Assembly: GCF_001042635.1 (NCBI RefSeq)
Contig: NZ_AP012331.1
Location: forward strand, 372,001-436,000
Origin: Bifidobacterium scardovii JCM 12489 = DSM 13734
GTDB lineage: Bacteria > Actinomycetota > Actinomycetes > Actinomycetales > Bifidobacteriaceae
Reading direction: 5' to 3'
DNA: 64,000 nucleotides
The notes beneath the pieces were generated by a model that saw only the letters and a list, made by a program, of their open reading frames with translations, was not told the DNA's origin and ran no database searches. Position numbers and translations under genes: made by a program. Positions 1-9,258 of the stretch are shown here, piece after piece (the first letter of the stretch is position 1; each line of letters starts with the position of its first letter).

Positions 1-1685
1 CGAAGGCCGCCGCCGAGCAGCCTTCCATCGATCTGCCCGAGGTCAAGGAATCCCGCCCCGCCAACACGCGCAAGCGCCGCCACGAAAGCGATGCCGGTGC
101 CGCGCTGCTCGACGATCTGGGCTTGGACGCCGATAACGGCCGCCGCCGCAAGGTCGACAAGGAGGAATCCGTGCCGCGCCGCCGCCGCGATATGGCCGCG
201 GACGAGGATCAGCCGCGTCGCCGCCGCCGTATGGCCGAGCCGGATGCCCCGGCCGAGGACACCGTGCGCGATCTGGACGATATTCTCGCGACCCTGCCGT
301 CGCAGCACGACGCCAATCGCGCCGATCGCGACGATGACGCTCAGCCGGAGCGCGAGTTCACCCGCCGCAGCCGCAACCGTTCCGATCGCGGCAACGACCG
401 TAACGACCGTGGCGACCGCAATGATCGCAATGACCGCCGTCAGCGCCGCCTGCGCGGGCGCGACCGCGATTACGAGGATCGCGACGAGCGCGAGACCCGC
501 GACGTGCGCGACAACCGCCGCGAGGAGCCGCAGGAGGACCTTGTCCCGGTCGCCGGCATCGTCGACGTGCTCGACTCCTATGCGTTCGTGCGCACCTCCG
601 GCTACCTGCCCGGTCCGAACGACGTGTACGTGTCCATGGGCCAGGTCAAGAAGTACGGTCTGCGCAAGGGCGACGCCGTGCACGGTTCGATCCGCGCGCC
701 GCGCGAGGGCGACCGCCGCAACCAGCGCCAGAAGTTCGTGCCGCTGCAGTCCATCGACTCGATCAACGGCATGAGCGTCGAGGATGCGGCCAACCGCCCG
801 CAGTTCGCCAAGCTCACCCCGCTGTATCCGCAGGAGCGCCTGAAGCAGGAGACCACGCCGAACAAGCTCACCGGCCGCATCATGGACATCGTGTCGCCGA
901 TCGGCAAGGGCCAGCGCGGTCTGATCGTCTCTCCGCCGAAGGCCGGCAAGACGATCACGTTGCAGAACATCGCCAACGCGATCGCGACCAACAACCCCGA
1001 GGTGCATCTGATGGTTGTGCTGGTGGACGAGCGTCCCGAAGAGGTCACCGATATGGAGCGCACCGTGCAGGGCGAGGTCATCTCCTCGACCTTCGACCGC
1101 CCGGCCTCCGACCACACCACCGTCGCGGAGCTGGCCATCGAGCGCGCGAAGCGCCTTGTGGAGCTCGGCCAGGACGTGGTGGTGCTGCTCGACTCGATGA
1201 CCCGTCTGGCCCGCGCGTACAACATCGCCGCTCCGGCCTCCGGCCGTATCCTGTCCGGCGGCGTCGACGCGCAGGCGCTGTACCCGCCGAAGAAGTTCTT
1301 CGGTGCGGCCCGCAACATCGAGAACGGCGGCTCGCTGACGATTATTTCGTCCGCGCTGGTGGAAACCGGCTCGAAGATGGACGAGGTGATCTTCGAGGAG
1401 TTCAAGGGCACCGGCAACATGGAGCTGCGCCTGAGCCGTGAGCTGGCGGACAAGCGCCTGTTCCCGGCCATCGACATCAACGCCTCCGGCACCCGCCGCG
1501 AGGAGCTCATCACCGCGCCGGCCGAGCTTCCGGTCGTCTACCGCCTGCGCCGTCTGCTCGGCGGTCTGGAGCCCGAGCAGGCGTACCAGACGCTGGTGCC
1601 GCGCCTCAAGAAGGCGCCGACCAACCGCGACTTCCTCGCCGCCATCAGCCAGCAGGCCAACAGCAACGCCGTCAACGGCAACTGA
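1..1685 (+). CDS. rho: Transcription termination factor Rho (5' end outside window)
   Basis: ATP-dependent RNA helicase that ends transcription on unstructured RNA. The frame is already open at base 3, so the true start lies upstream; 560 residues are visible. An Arg/Asp-rich low-complexity segment (about nt 330-525, repeats of RNDRGDRN type) typical of actinobacterial Rho precedes the RNA-binding cold-shock-like domain (VAGIVDVLDSYAFVRTSGY, from nt 550). Then come Walker A (SPPKAGKTITL, near nt 930-960), Walker B (VVVLLDSMTRLARAYN, near nt 1177-1224) and the R-loop region (LSGGVDAQALYPPKKFFG). The gene ends at TGA 1683-1685 and is followed 25 bp later by a strong intrinsic terminator. Identification is secure; only the N-terminus is missing. 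Confidence 0.97.
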   Translation, partial: KAAAEQPSIDLPEVKESRPANTRKRRHESDAGAALLDDLGLDADNGRRRKVDKEESVPRRRRDMAADEDQPRRRRRMAEPDAPAEDTVRDLDDILATLPSQHDANRADRDDDAQPEREFTRRSRNRSDRGNDRNDRGDRNDRNDRRQRRLRGRDRDYEDRDERETRDVRDNRREEPQEDLVPVAGIVDVLDSYAFVRTSGYLPGPNDVYVSMGQVKKYGLRKGDAVHGSIRAPREGDRRNQRQKFVPLQSIDSINGMSVEDAANRPQFAKLTPLYPQERLKQETTPNKLTGRIMDIVSPIGKGQRGLIVSPPKAGKTITLQNIANAIATNNPEVHLMVVLVDERPEEVTDMERTVQGEVISSTFDRPASDHTTVAELAIERAKRLVELGQDVVVLLDSMTRLARAYNIAAPASGRILSGGVDAQALYPPKKFFGAARNIENGGSLTIISSALVETGSKMDEVIFEEFKGTGNMELRLSRELADKRLFPAIDINASGTRREELITAPAELPVVYRLRRLLGGLEPEQAYQTLVPRLKKAPTNRDFLAAISQQANSNAVNGN

Positions 1686-1710
1686 TCCGGCCGATTCGTC
1701 TGAATAGATA

Positions 1711-1747
1711 AAACCGGGGCTTCCTTCAGTGAGGGAAGCCCCGGTTT
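1711..1747 (+). terminator. Intrinsic terminator after rho
   Basis: A 14-bp perfect stem (AAACCGGGGCTTCC and its complement) closes on a short loop, 25 bp after the rho stop codon. The T tract is short (GGTTTGCG), but stem strength and position support termination. Confidence 0.8.
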
Positions 1748-1767
1748 GCGTTGTATCGCTGTATGTT

Positions 1768-2000
1768 CCGGCTCCCCTCTCTGAGGCTGAGCCGTTAAGC
1801 AAACGCCGGAGGCGTTTGTAGGCGAAGGCGAACGACAGTGAGCAGATAAGGCTGCGGCCGTAAGGCCGTCCTTGATTGCGGACGAGATGTCGGCACAGCC
1901 GACTGAGGGGAGCAGGACACGATGGCTTGATATCAGGCGTAGCGGTAACGCTCCCCCTCAGGCCACTTCGTGGCCAGCTCCCCTCACGGAGGGGAGCCAG
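1768..2000. repeat. Cluster of GC-rich palindromic intergenic repeats (family A)
   Basis: The 370-bp gap between rho and the converging aminotransferase gene holds no plausible gene. It contains several copies of the motif CCGGCTCCCCTC ... GAGGGGAGCC, together with GTCGGC..GCCGACTGAGGGGAGC. Relatives occur at 3441, 6340, 13418, 41622 and 55269. All lie between genes and look like REP-type sequence or decayed miniature elements able to fold as RNA. Confidence 0.6.
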
Positions 2001-2055
2001 GCGTAGCGGGTTGTGTACTTTGCGACTCAACCTCAAGGGAGCTGAGAACGCTCCG

Positions 2056-3279
2056 TTACGCCATGATTTCGAGGTGGTGGTAGGCCGGGGTGTGGCGGCC
2101 CAGCAACGGGTCGCCGTGGCGCTCGGCGAACGCGCGCAGGCGGCGGACGCCCTCGCGCAGCTCATCGGCGTCACCGGCGTAGGACAGCCTGACGAACCCT
2201 TCGCCTTCGCGCCCGAAGGCCTCGCCGGGAACCACGGCGGTCTTCTCCTCCTCGAGCAGTCGGCGGCTGAACGTATCGGAATCCATGCGCGTGGCGCGGA
2301 TATCGACGAACGCATAGAACGCGCCCTGCGGCTCGATCAGGCGCAGGGCCGTGCAGTCGGCCAGCCCGTCGAGCACGATCTGCCGCTTGGCGCGGTATTC
2401 CTCGCGCATGGCCTGGATGGGCGTGCGCGGCCCGCTCAGCGCCGCGACTCCGGCGTACTGCGCGGTCGAATTCACGGAGGAATGCATGAGCTCGGCGATC
2501 TTGCTGGTCTGCTCGATCAGGGCGGCCGGGCCCAGCAGGTATCCGATGCGCCACCCCGTCATGGCGAAGGTTTTCGACAGGCTCTCCACCACGACGGTGC
2601 GCTCGTGCATGCCCTCGACGGCCGCGATGGACGGTGCCGCGTCGATGCCCTCCGCGAACACGAACGGGTGATACACCTCGTCGGAGATGGCCCACAGGTC
2701 ATGCCGCTTGCACACCTCGGCGATGCGGGCGAGCTCGCTGGCGGGGGTCACCGCGCCGGTCGGATTGCCGGGGGAGTTGAGCAGCACGGCCTTGGTGCGC
2801 GGGGTGATCGCCGCTTCGATGTCGTCGGCGTTGAGCTGCATCTGGTGCTCCGGCTTCAGGGCCACGGTGACGGGAACGCCGCCGCACATCATCACTTCGG
2901 CGTCGTACGAGGTGAAGAACGGCGAGGGGATGATCACCTCATCGCCGGGGTCGAGCATGGCCTTGAGCGCAAGGAACAGGCCGATGGTCGCGCCGTCGAT
3001 GGCCTGGATCTCGCATTCGGGGTCGTAGACGATCCCCTTCACGTCGCGGGAGTAGTCGGCGGCGGCCCGGCGGAACGCCTCGATGCCCAGCACGTTGGTG
3101 TACTTGGTCCGCCCGTTGCGGATGGACCGGCACGCCGCCTCGACGATATGCGGCGCCGCGGTGGAGCTGGGCTCCCCCACGCACAGCGAAATCGCGTCGG
3201 GCACACGTTCGACGCGATCGAAAACGTCGCGGATGCCGGAACGGGGGATGGCGTGTGCGTGCTGCGAGATCGTTGGCAT
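2056..3279 (-). CDS. Class I/II PLP-dependent aminotransferase (aspartate/aromatic type)
   Basis: Transfers amino groups between an amino acid and a 2-oxo acid using pyridoxal phosphate. The start chosen is ATG 3279 (MPTISQHAHAIPRSG), with AGAAAGG upstream, giving 407 residues; longer upstream in-frame starts lack support. Fold-type I signatures are visible: SLCVGEPS near the N-terminus, the cofactor-binding NSPGNPTGAV, and the Schiff-base lysine in SLSKTFAMTGWRIGY. The gene is divergent from an Lrp/AsnC regulator across an AT-rich 284-bp spacer, which suggests control by that regulator. The family includes aspartate, aromatic and N-acetyl-diaminopimelate aminotransferases, and the substrate cannot be settled from sequence alone. 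Confidence 0.88.
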   Translation of the reverse strand: MPTISQHAHAIPRSGIRDVFDRVERVPDAISLCVGEPSSTAAPHIVEAACRSIRNGRTKYTNVLGIEAFRRAAADYSRDVKGIVYDPECEIQAIDGATIGLFLALKAMLDPGDEVIIPSPFFTSYDAEVMMCGGVPVTVALKPEHQMQLNADDIEAAITPRTKAVLLNSPGNPTGAVTPASELARIAEVCKRHDLWAISDEVYHPFVFAEGIDAAPSIAAVEGMHERTVVVESLSKTFAMTGWRIGYLLGPAALIEQTSKIAELMHSSVNSTAQYAGVAALSGPRTPIQAMREEYRAKRQIVLDGLADCTALRLIEPQGAFYAFVDIRATRMDSDTFSRRLLEEEKTAVVPGEAFGREGEGFVRLSYAGDADELREGVRRLRAFAERHGDPLLGRHTPAYHHLEIMA

Positions 3280-3299
3280 GATTGGTACGGCCTTTCTGC

Positions 3300-3410
3300 A
3301 TGGGTGGTATATGCATGAGCATACACGGTGGGATGTAAAAAGTTCAATAATTAGCATACTATTCAGTAAATATTACGAGAATAAGTCAAAATGGAATAAA
3401 AACATCTGAG
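3300..3410. promoter_or_regulatory. AT-rich divergent promoter region with imperfect palindrome
   Basis: This stretch is far richer in A and T than its surroundings. At 3308-3325 it contains TATATGCATGAGCATACA, an imperfect palindrome (14 of 18 positions). It separates the aminotransferase gene from the divergent Lrp/AsnC gene, a usual position for an Lrp-family operator. A 27-bp family A hairpin follows at 3441-3467. Confidence 0.4.
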
Positions 3411-3563
3411 TTGCATGTCTGTGTACAACAGTCCCGCATTCCGGCTCCCCTCCAAAAGGAGAGCCGGATAGTAAATGGCCTTGCGGCCGCGGGCCGCTAG
3501 AATAAGAGGGAGAAGCCGGGCCGATTCCGCCCGGCGCAGGGCCCAGCCGTTGGAGGAGACGCA

Positions 3564-4049
3564 ATGACCGATCCGAAGTCGCAGGATGATATGGATGTCA
3601 GGCAGGATCCCCGAGCGGACGCCGCCGGCATCGACGCGAAGGACGCGACGATTCTGGACATGCTGGAGGAGGATGGCCGCGCCACCCTGTCACAGCTGTC
3701 GAAGGCGACGGGCCTGTCGGTCTCGGCGGCCCAATCCCGCGTGCAGAAGCTGGAGAAGCGTGGCATCATCAAAGGGTATGGCGCGGTCATCGACCATGAG
3801 CAGCGGGGGCTGCCCATCAGCGCGTTCGTGTCCGTCACGCCGCTGGATTACGACAAGGAATCGGATATTCCGCGCAAGCTGAAGGACGTCGACGGCGTGG
3901 TGTCCTGCTATTCCGTGGCCGGCGCGCCGAGTTTCGTGCTGTTGGTGCGCGTCGCCTCGCCGAGCAAGCTCGAGGAGCTGCTGAACCTGATCCACCGCAC
4001 GGTGCCGGTGAGCACCGAGAGCACGGTCATCCTCAAAACCTATTTCTGA
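3564..4049 (+). CDS. Lrp/AsnC family transcriptional regulator
   Basis: Feast/famine-type DNA-binding regulator of 161 residues. ATG 3564 is preceded by GGAGGAG. Residues about 25-75 form the winged helix-turn-helix (LDMLEEDGRATLSQLSKATG, then VSAAQSRVQKLEKRGIIKGY), with the usual follow-on AVIDHEQRGLPISAFVSV. The C-terminal half is the RAM/ligand domain (VDGVVSCYSVAGAPSFVLLV), which binds amino acids and drives oligomerization. Divergent placement next to an aminotransferase suggests local control of amino-acid metabolism as well as possible autoregulation. A 25-residue acidic N-terminal extension precedes the HTH. Confidence 0.93.
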   Translation: MTDPKSQDDMDVRQDPRADAAGIDAKDATILDMLEEDGRATLSQLSKATGLSVSAAQSRVQKLEKRGIIKGYGAVIDHEQRGLPISAFVSVTPLDYDKESDIPRKLKDVDGVVSCYSVAGAPSFVLLVRVASPSKLEELLNLIHRTVPVSTESTVILKTYF

Positions 4050-4143
4050 CGGGTCGTGTGTCTGATAGGTCGTGCGCCGGTCCGTCCGGGCGGCCTCGGG
4101 CCGCTACGGCGTATGGGTCCGATGTGGTGATAGGCTTGCAGAC

Positions 4144-4599
4144 ATGAGCGAAACGCACACCGAGACGCAGGCCGAAGGCGACTGGCTTCGGCCTGTCGAC
4201 GAATCACAGCATGATGCCCATCAGGGTGCCGAATCCGAAACGGTGATCGATGCGGCCGCGGCGGCCGAGCATCCGGAAGTCGCCGAAACCGTGGCGAAGA
4301 TCAAGGCGCTGCGCCAGTCCATCGACAATGTGGACACGGCCATCGTCTCCCTGCTGGCCGAGCGGTTCAAGTACACGTCGCAGGTCGGCGTGCTCAAGGC
4401 GCGTGCCGGCTTCGCTCCGGCCGACTACAAACGCGAGGACTACCAGATCGAACGTCTGCACCGCATCGCGGTGGATGCGGGGCTCGACCCGGACATCGCG
4501 GAAATGTACCGCGAGTTCGTGGTGACCGAAGCCAAGAAGCGCCATCAGCGCATCGCCGACGCCGGGGGAGACCCGGGCGTGCTCGACGTGTTCGCCTGA
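4144..4599 (+). CDS. Chorismate mutase (AroQ class)
   Basis: Converts chorismate to prephenate for phenylalanine and tyrosine synthesis. ATG 4144 (MSETHTETQAEGD) gives 151 residues; an upstream in-frame start at 4072 would add an unlikely Arg-rich tail. The all-helical AroQ fold is recognisable: VAKIKALRQSIDNVDTAIVS, LLAERFKYTSQVGVLKARAG, YKREDYQIERLHRIAVDAG and FVVTEAKKRHQRIAD contain the expected catalytic Arg/Lys/Glu pattern. The N-terminal 50 residues are acidic and not part of the fold. It stands alone rather than fused to prephenate dehydratase. The intergenic stretch 4600-4825 holds nothing recognisable. Confidence 0.9.
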   Translation: MSETHTETQAEGDWLRPVDESQHDAHQGAESETVIDAAAAAEHPEVAETVAKIKALRQSIDNVDTAIVSLLAERFKYTSQVGVLKARAGFAPADYKREDYQIERLHRIAVDAGLDPDIAEMYREFVVTEAKKRHQRIADAGGDPGVLDVFA

Positions 4600-4825
4600 G
4601 CGATCCGACCGTCCGATTGCACGGGCGGGGCCGAACGCCGGCCCGGTTCGCATGGAGGGAATGCAATCCCCCGTAGCGTCTCGCATGCTTTCGTATACCT
4701 TGCGTCGACTTGTCTAAAAAGATGGCGGTTCCGCCGCGGGTGTGGTTATATGACAGGAGCGTCCGCGCCGGCATGCCGGTGGGGCGCGTCGTCATATCGG
4801 GACCGCATGATATTTCGGGGGCGCC

Positions 4826-6337
4826 ATGAGCCGTTGGGCCAGCTTAGCCATGCGTGGCTGCGCGTCCATCGCGGTTCTGGCGCTGGCCGTGGCATCGGAG
4901 GCGTCCGGCGCCGTCGCCGCGCCGGGCGCCATGATGCTGGGCGGTGGCAGCGCGCAGTACGTGAAGACGCAGGATGTGCTGACGGTGTCCGATGCCGGCG
5001 GCACGGTCGCGGCCGGGGAACCCGGGCGGCTGTATGTCGCCGACCATTTTGCAGTCGGCAAAGCCGGCACGGTCGTCGATCACGAGGCCAGCGGCCGAGC
5101 CGTGACCGTGCGTGATGACGGTGCCGGAGACTCCGGCGACATCCCGGCCGATAGCACGGTGGACAGGTGGCAGCGCATCGGATCGGGCCAAACCGCCCTG
5201 CCGTGGTCGGTGCATGTGGTCTACAGCCTTGACGGGCCGGAAACGACCGGTCAGGCCATCGCCGCCGCCGGATTCTCGTCGGATATGACCGCGTTGGCGG
5301 GCGAGGCGCGGTCCCTGGTCAACACGATCGTCACCACGAACTCGGCCGCGGACCGGGACCTCATCGACAAGCTCACCGCCATGCGGAATCAGGAGCAGGC
5401 CGCCGCGGAGCGGGAGATCGCCGATAAGAGCGCCGCCCACCAGCGTGCGTTCGATGCGTATATGGCCGCGTATGTCGGCTCCTACACTACGCACCTGTCG
5501 GGGTCGATCGGCAGCAAGACGCAGATGCAGGCGCTGATCGGCACCGCAGGCGAACTGTCCGGCGATACGCCGCTCGCACAGGCCGTGGTCGATCTGGCGA
5601 ACGCGGTGAACGCGGTCAGCGCCGCGCACCAGCACACCGGAGCCGTCGACGCGATCGACGATCTGATCCGGCGCATCCGCCAGCGGGGCACCGAGGGGCT
5701 GATCAATGAGATCGGCACGCGGATCGGCGAGGAAAGCGTCGTGGGATCCAAGGGGTACGCCGCCGGGCAGACGCAGCTGTCCAATGCGATGATCCCCTAT
5801 TCGATGGCCTACACGGATGCGTACACCGCCAAACTGAGCGCGCTGACCGGCGGCACGTCGGTCGGCGCGTCCGGATACCAGCAGCAGGCCATCGCGGAGA
5901 CGAACCGTGACTTCGGTGCGAATCCCGCCCATGCGGACGATACTCGGAAGGTGGATGCCGCGATGAGTGCGCTGGCGGCCGCATCGGAGCATACCGGTCG
6001 GGCGAACGCGCTGCGGCAGATCAGCGTCCAGTTCGCCGACGAGCTGGGCTCGGGCGATGGCGGCGCCGGGAACGGCGGTGGGAACGGCGGCGGCGCGGAA
6101 TCCGGTGGTTCCGGCGGCACCGCGGTGAAGACGACGGATCTGCTGAATGGGCTGCGGGACGGACTGAGCGGTACGATCGCCGGCCAAGCGGAGACCAAGC
6201 GCCTCGCCGCCGTGGCCAAGGCGGAGCGTGAGGACGCGGATTCGGGCAATGCGGACGAGCCCAGCTACGACGTCGTATCCGCGCTCAACCGCAACACCAG
6301 GCACGTCCGGCTGCTCATGGTCGTCCCGGAAATATAA
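4826..6337 (+). CDS. Secreted alpha-helical protein of unknown function
   Basis: 503 residues. The N-terminus looks like a signal peptide (basic MSRWASLAMRGCAS, hydrophobic core IAVLALAVASEASGAVAA). A beta-rich segment with ALPWSVHVVYSLDGP follows, then long Ala/Gln/Glu-rich helices. Two related modules can be seen: one ends NAVNAVSAAHQHTGAVDAID and the second ends AAMSALAAASEHTGRANALR, so the helical part seems to have arisen by duplication. A Gly-rich linker (GDGGAGNGGGNGGGAESGG) lies near residue 410. There is no LPXTG motif or C-terminal membrane anchor. The VVYSLDG motif resembles extracellular regions of actinobacterial membrane-associated proteins near YhgE/MMPL genes, but that link is tentative. 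Function is not assigned. Confidence 0.65.
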   Translation: MSRWASLAMRGCASIAVLALAVASEASGAVAAPGAMMLGGGSAQYVKTQDVLTVSDAGGTVAAGEPGRLYVADHFAVGKAGTVVDHEASGRAVTVRDDGAGDSGDIPADSTVDRWQRIGSGQTALPWSVHVVYSLDGPETTGQAIAAAGFSSDMTALAGEARSLVNTIVTTNSAADRDLIDKLTAMRNQEQAAAEREIADKSAAHQRAFDAYMAAYVGSYTTHLSGSIGSKTQMQALIGTAGELSGDTPLAQAVVDLANAVNAVSAAHQHTGAVDAIDDLIRRIRQRGTEGLINEIGTRIGEESVVGSKGYAAGQTQLSNAMIPYSMAYTDAYTAKLSALTGGTSVGASGYQQQAIAETNRDFGANPAHADDTRKVDAAMSALAAASEHTGRANALRQISVQFADELGSGDGGAGNGGGNGGGAESGGSGGTAVKTTDLLNGLRDGLSGTIAGQAETKRLAAVAKAEREDADSGNADEPSYDVVSALNRNTRHVRLLMVVPEI

Positions 6338-6339
6338 AT

Positions 6340-6362
6340 GGCTCCCCTCAGAGAGGGGAGCC
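6340..6362. repeat. Palindromic repeat, family A
   Basis: GGCTCCCCTC / GAGGGGAGCC, a 10-bp perfect stem 3 bp after the stop codon of the secreted-protein gene. It may act as a transcript end or stabilising hairpin. A second hairpin (ACGGGGAG / CTCCCCGT, 6403-6426) lies between it and valS. Confidence 0.65.
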
Positions 6363-6480
6363 AGAAAACCGACTTGGCCTTCTTCGCCGGCTGAACCGTT
6401 ACACGGGGAGTCCTGTGGCTCCCCGTAGGTTCGGTGAGCGGCTGCGCTGTGGGCAGCCGCGAGGGCCGCCTAGAAGAAGG

Positions 6481-9258
6481 CTACTTGGCCTTCTTCGCCG
6501 GCGGCTCGCCGAGTTCGCTATCCTCGACGATCACGTCGATGGCGGCTTCGGCCTCGGACTTGGCCGCGGCGGCCGCATCGGCGGCGGCGACGGCGGTCTG
6601 GTGGACGGCCTTGACCGCGGCTGCGGCGCTCACGAAGGAGATGCGGCCGACCACGCGGCCGGCCGCGGCGATATCGTTCATCGCGCTTTCCAGCGACGCG
6701 CGCACGTCGTCGGCCACGCCCAGACGCACCGACAGGATCGGCGTCTTCATCGAGACCTTGGCCTTCGACTTGATGCCGCGCAGCGCGGCCAGCGCCTCGC
6801 CGGCGTGGGCCAGCAGCTCCGGCGGCACCTTGAACGCGGCCTGCTCGTACACGTCGGCGGTCGGCCATGCGGCGCGGTGCACGGAGCCCTCGCCCTCATG
6901 CATCCAGCTCCACACCTCTTCGGCGGCGTACGGCAGGTACGGCGCCAGCAGGCGGGCGAACGCGTCGAGGCCAAGCCCCAGCGTGGTGCGCGCGGACTTC
7001 ACGGCCGCTTCGCTCGGCACATGGCCGGTGGCGTCCGCCGTGCCGTACGCGCGGTTCTTCACCAGCTCGATGTAGTCGTCGCAGAATTGCCAGAAGTAGC
7101 CCTCGATGACCTCCAGCGCCTTGGAGTGCTCGTACGCCTCCAGCGCCTCGGTGGCCTGGCGCACAACCAGCGCCATCTTGGCCATGGCGGCGCGGTCGAG
7201 CGGCTCGGTCACGTCGGCCGGATCCCACGAGGCGGCCGCGGGGGCGCCGACGTGGTGGTTCTCGTCCTCGCGGCCGATCGCCAGTGCGAACTTGGTGGCG
7301 TTGAGCAGCTTGATCGCGAGACGGCGGCCGATCTTCATCTGGCCGATGTCGTACGTGGCGTCGAGGCCGAGGCGCGCGGCGGCGGCCCAGTAGCGCACGG
7401 CGTCCGCGCCGAACTTCTCGATCGGCTCGTTCGGCACCACGACGTTGCCCTTGGACTTCGACATCTTCTTGTGGTCGGGGTCCAGGATCCAGCCGGACAG
7501 GGTGGCGTGGGCCCACGGCAGGCACTTGTTCTCCAAATGCGCGCGGTCCACGGTGCTGAACAGCCAGGTGCGGATGATGTCCTGGCCCTGCGGGCGCAGA
7601 TCCATCGGGAAGGTGGAGGCGAACAGGGCCTTGGAGGCCTCGTCCGGCTCGGCCCAGTGGGTCACGATCTGCGGGGTCAGCGAGGAGGTGGCCCAGGTGT
7701 CCATGATGTCCTTTTCGGCGGTGAAGCCGCCGGGCACGTCACGCTGGGACTCGTCGTAGCCTTCCGGCACGTCGATGGTCGGATCGATCGGCAGACGATC
7801 CTCGCTCGGGGCGATCGGGTGATCGTAATCCGGTTCGCCGTCAGTCTTCACCGGGTACCACAGCGGGAACGGCACGCCGAAGAAGCGCTGGCGGGAGATC
7901 AGCCAGTCGCCGTTGAGGCCGTGCACCCAGTTCTCGTAGCGCACGCGCATGAAGTCGGGGTGGAACTCGAGCTCCTTGCCGCGCTCGATGAGTTCGGCGT
8001 TCAGCTTGGCGTCGGTGCCGCCGTTCTTGAGGTACCACTGGCGGGAGGTGACGATCTCGAGCGGCTTGTCGCCCTTCTCGTAGAAGTTCGTCATACGCTT
8101 GGTCGGCGTCGGCTCGCCGTCCAGGTCGCCGGACTCGCGCAGCTTGTCGACGATGATCTTGCGGGCGGAGAAGGTGGTCTTGCCGGCGGTTTCGGCGAAG
8201 ACCTCGCGGCCCGCCGGATCGGTGATCCAGTCCGGGGTATCCATCACGATGCGGCCGTTGCGCTGGATGATCGGGCGGGTCGGCAGCTTGAGGTCGCGCC
8301 ACCACTCGACGTCGGTCACGTCGCCGAAGGTGCAGCACATGGCGATGCCGGCGCCCTTGTCCATTTCGGCGGCCGGGTGCGCGAGGATCGGCACCTTCAC
8401 CTTGAACAGCGGGGAGTAGACGGTCTGGCCGAAGTACTTCTTGTAGCGCTCGTCGTCCGGGTGGGCGATCAGCGAGGTGCAGGCCGCGAGCAGTTCGGGG
8501 CGGGTCGTCTCGATGTAGATCGGCGTGCCGTCCTCGAAGCGGAAGGCGACCTTGTGGTAGAAGCCGGGGTATTCGCGCGACTCGAGCTCGGCCTGGGCCA
8601 CGGCGGTCTGGAAGGTCACGTCCCACAGGCCGGGGGCGTCCTGCTGGTAGGCCTCGCCGCGGGCGAGGTTGCGCAGGAAGGCCTTCTGGGCCACGCGCTG
8701 CGGGTGCTGGCCGATGGTGTGGTAGGTCTGCGACCAGTCGATCGACAGGCCCAGCTTGCGCCACAGGGCCTCGAACAGCTTCTCGTCCTGGGCGGTCAGG
8801 CGCTCGCACAGCTCGATGAAGTTCTTGCGCGAGATCGGCACCTGGTCCTTGGCGTCGATCTTCTTGCCGTCGGTGCCCTCGAACGGCGGCTTGAAATCCG
8901 GGTCATACGGCAGCGAGACGTCCACGCGCACGCCGTAGTAGTTCTGCACGCGGCGCTCGGTCGGCAGGCCGTTGTCGTCCCAGCCCATCGGGTAGAACAC
9001 GTCGTAGCCGCGCATGCGCTTGTAGCGTGCGATCACGTCGGTGTGGGTGTAGCTGAAGACGTGGCCGACGTGCAGGGAGCCGGACACGGTGGGCGGCGGG
9101 GTGTCGATCGAGTACACGGCCTTGCGGTCGCGGGTGTTCCGGAACTTGTAGACGCCGGATTCGTCCCACTCGGCGCGCCACTTGTCTTCGAGGCCGTCCA
9201 CGCCCACCTTGTCGGGCAATGGGGTCAGATTTGCGTTGATGATGGTGCTTTCGCTCAT
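6481..9258 (-). CDS. valS: Valyl-tRNA synthetase
   Basis: Charges tRNA-Val. ATG 9258 (MSESTIINANLTPLPDK) gives 925 residues; an in-frame ATG 30 bp upstream is possible but no clear ribosome site is seen for either. Class I motifs are present: PTVSGSLHVGHVFSYTHTD (HIGH form HVGH) near the N-terminus and KKMSKSKGN in the C-terminal third. The editing domain lies between, with the Val-type sequence IETTRPELLAACTSLIAHPD. The anticodon-binding domain follows. The C-terminus ends in an Ala/Lys-rich tail (final residues GEPPAKKAK). It is last in a leftward run glnR-nth-binding protein-valS, with gaps of 79, 24 and 91 bp. Confidence 0.97.
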   Translation of the reverse strand: MSESTIINANLTPLPDKVGVDGLEDKWRAEWDESGVYKFRNTRDRKAVYSIDTPPPTVSGSLHVGHVFSYTHTDVIARYKRMRGYDVFYPMGWDDNGLPTERRVQNYYGVRVDVSLPYDPDFKPPFEGTDGKKIDAKDQVPISRKNFIELCERLTAQDEKLFEALWRKLGLSIDWSQTYHTIGQHPQRVAQKAFLRNLARGEAYQQDAPGLWDVTFQTAVAQAELESREYPGFYHKVAFRFEDGTPIYIETTRPELLAACTSLIAHPDDERYKKYFGQTVYSPLFKVKVPILAHPAAEMDKGAGIAMCCTFGDVTDVEWWRDLKLPTRPIIQRNGRIVMDTPDWITDPAGREVFAETAGKTTFSARKIIVDKLRESGDLDGEPTPTKRMTNFYEKGDKPLEIVTSRQWYLKNGGTDAKLNAELIERGKELEFHPDFMRVRYENWVHGLNGDWLISRQRFFGVPFPLWYPVKTDGEPDYDHPIAPSEDRLPIDPTIDVPEGYDESQRDVPGGFTAEKDIMDTWATSSLTPQIVTHWAEPDEASKALFASTFPMDLRPQGQDIIRTWLFSTVDRAHLENKCLPWAHATLSGWILDPDHKKMSKSKGNVVVPNEPIEKFGADAVRYWAAAARLGLDATYDIGQMKIGRRLAIKLLNATKFALAIGREDENHHVGAPAAASWDPADVTEPLDRAAMAKMALVVRQATEALEAYEHSKALEVIEGYFWQFCDDYIELVKNRAYGTADATGHVPSEAAVKSARTTLGLGLDAFARLLAPYLPYAAEEVWSWMHEGEGSVHRAAWPTADVYEQAAFKVPPELLAHAGEALAALRGIKSKAKVSMKTPILSVRLGVADDVRASLESAMNDIAAAGRVVGRISFVSAAAAVKAVHQTAVAAADAAAAAKSEAEAAIDVIVEDSELGEPPAKKAK

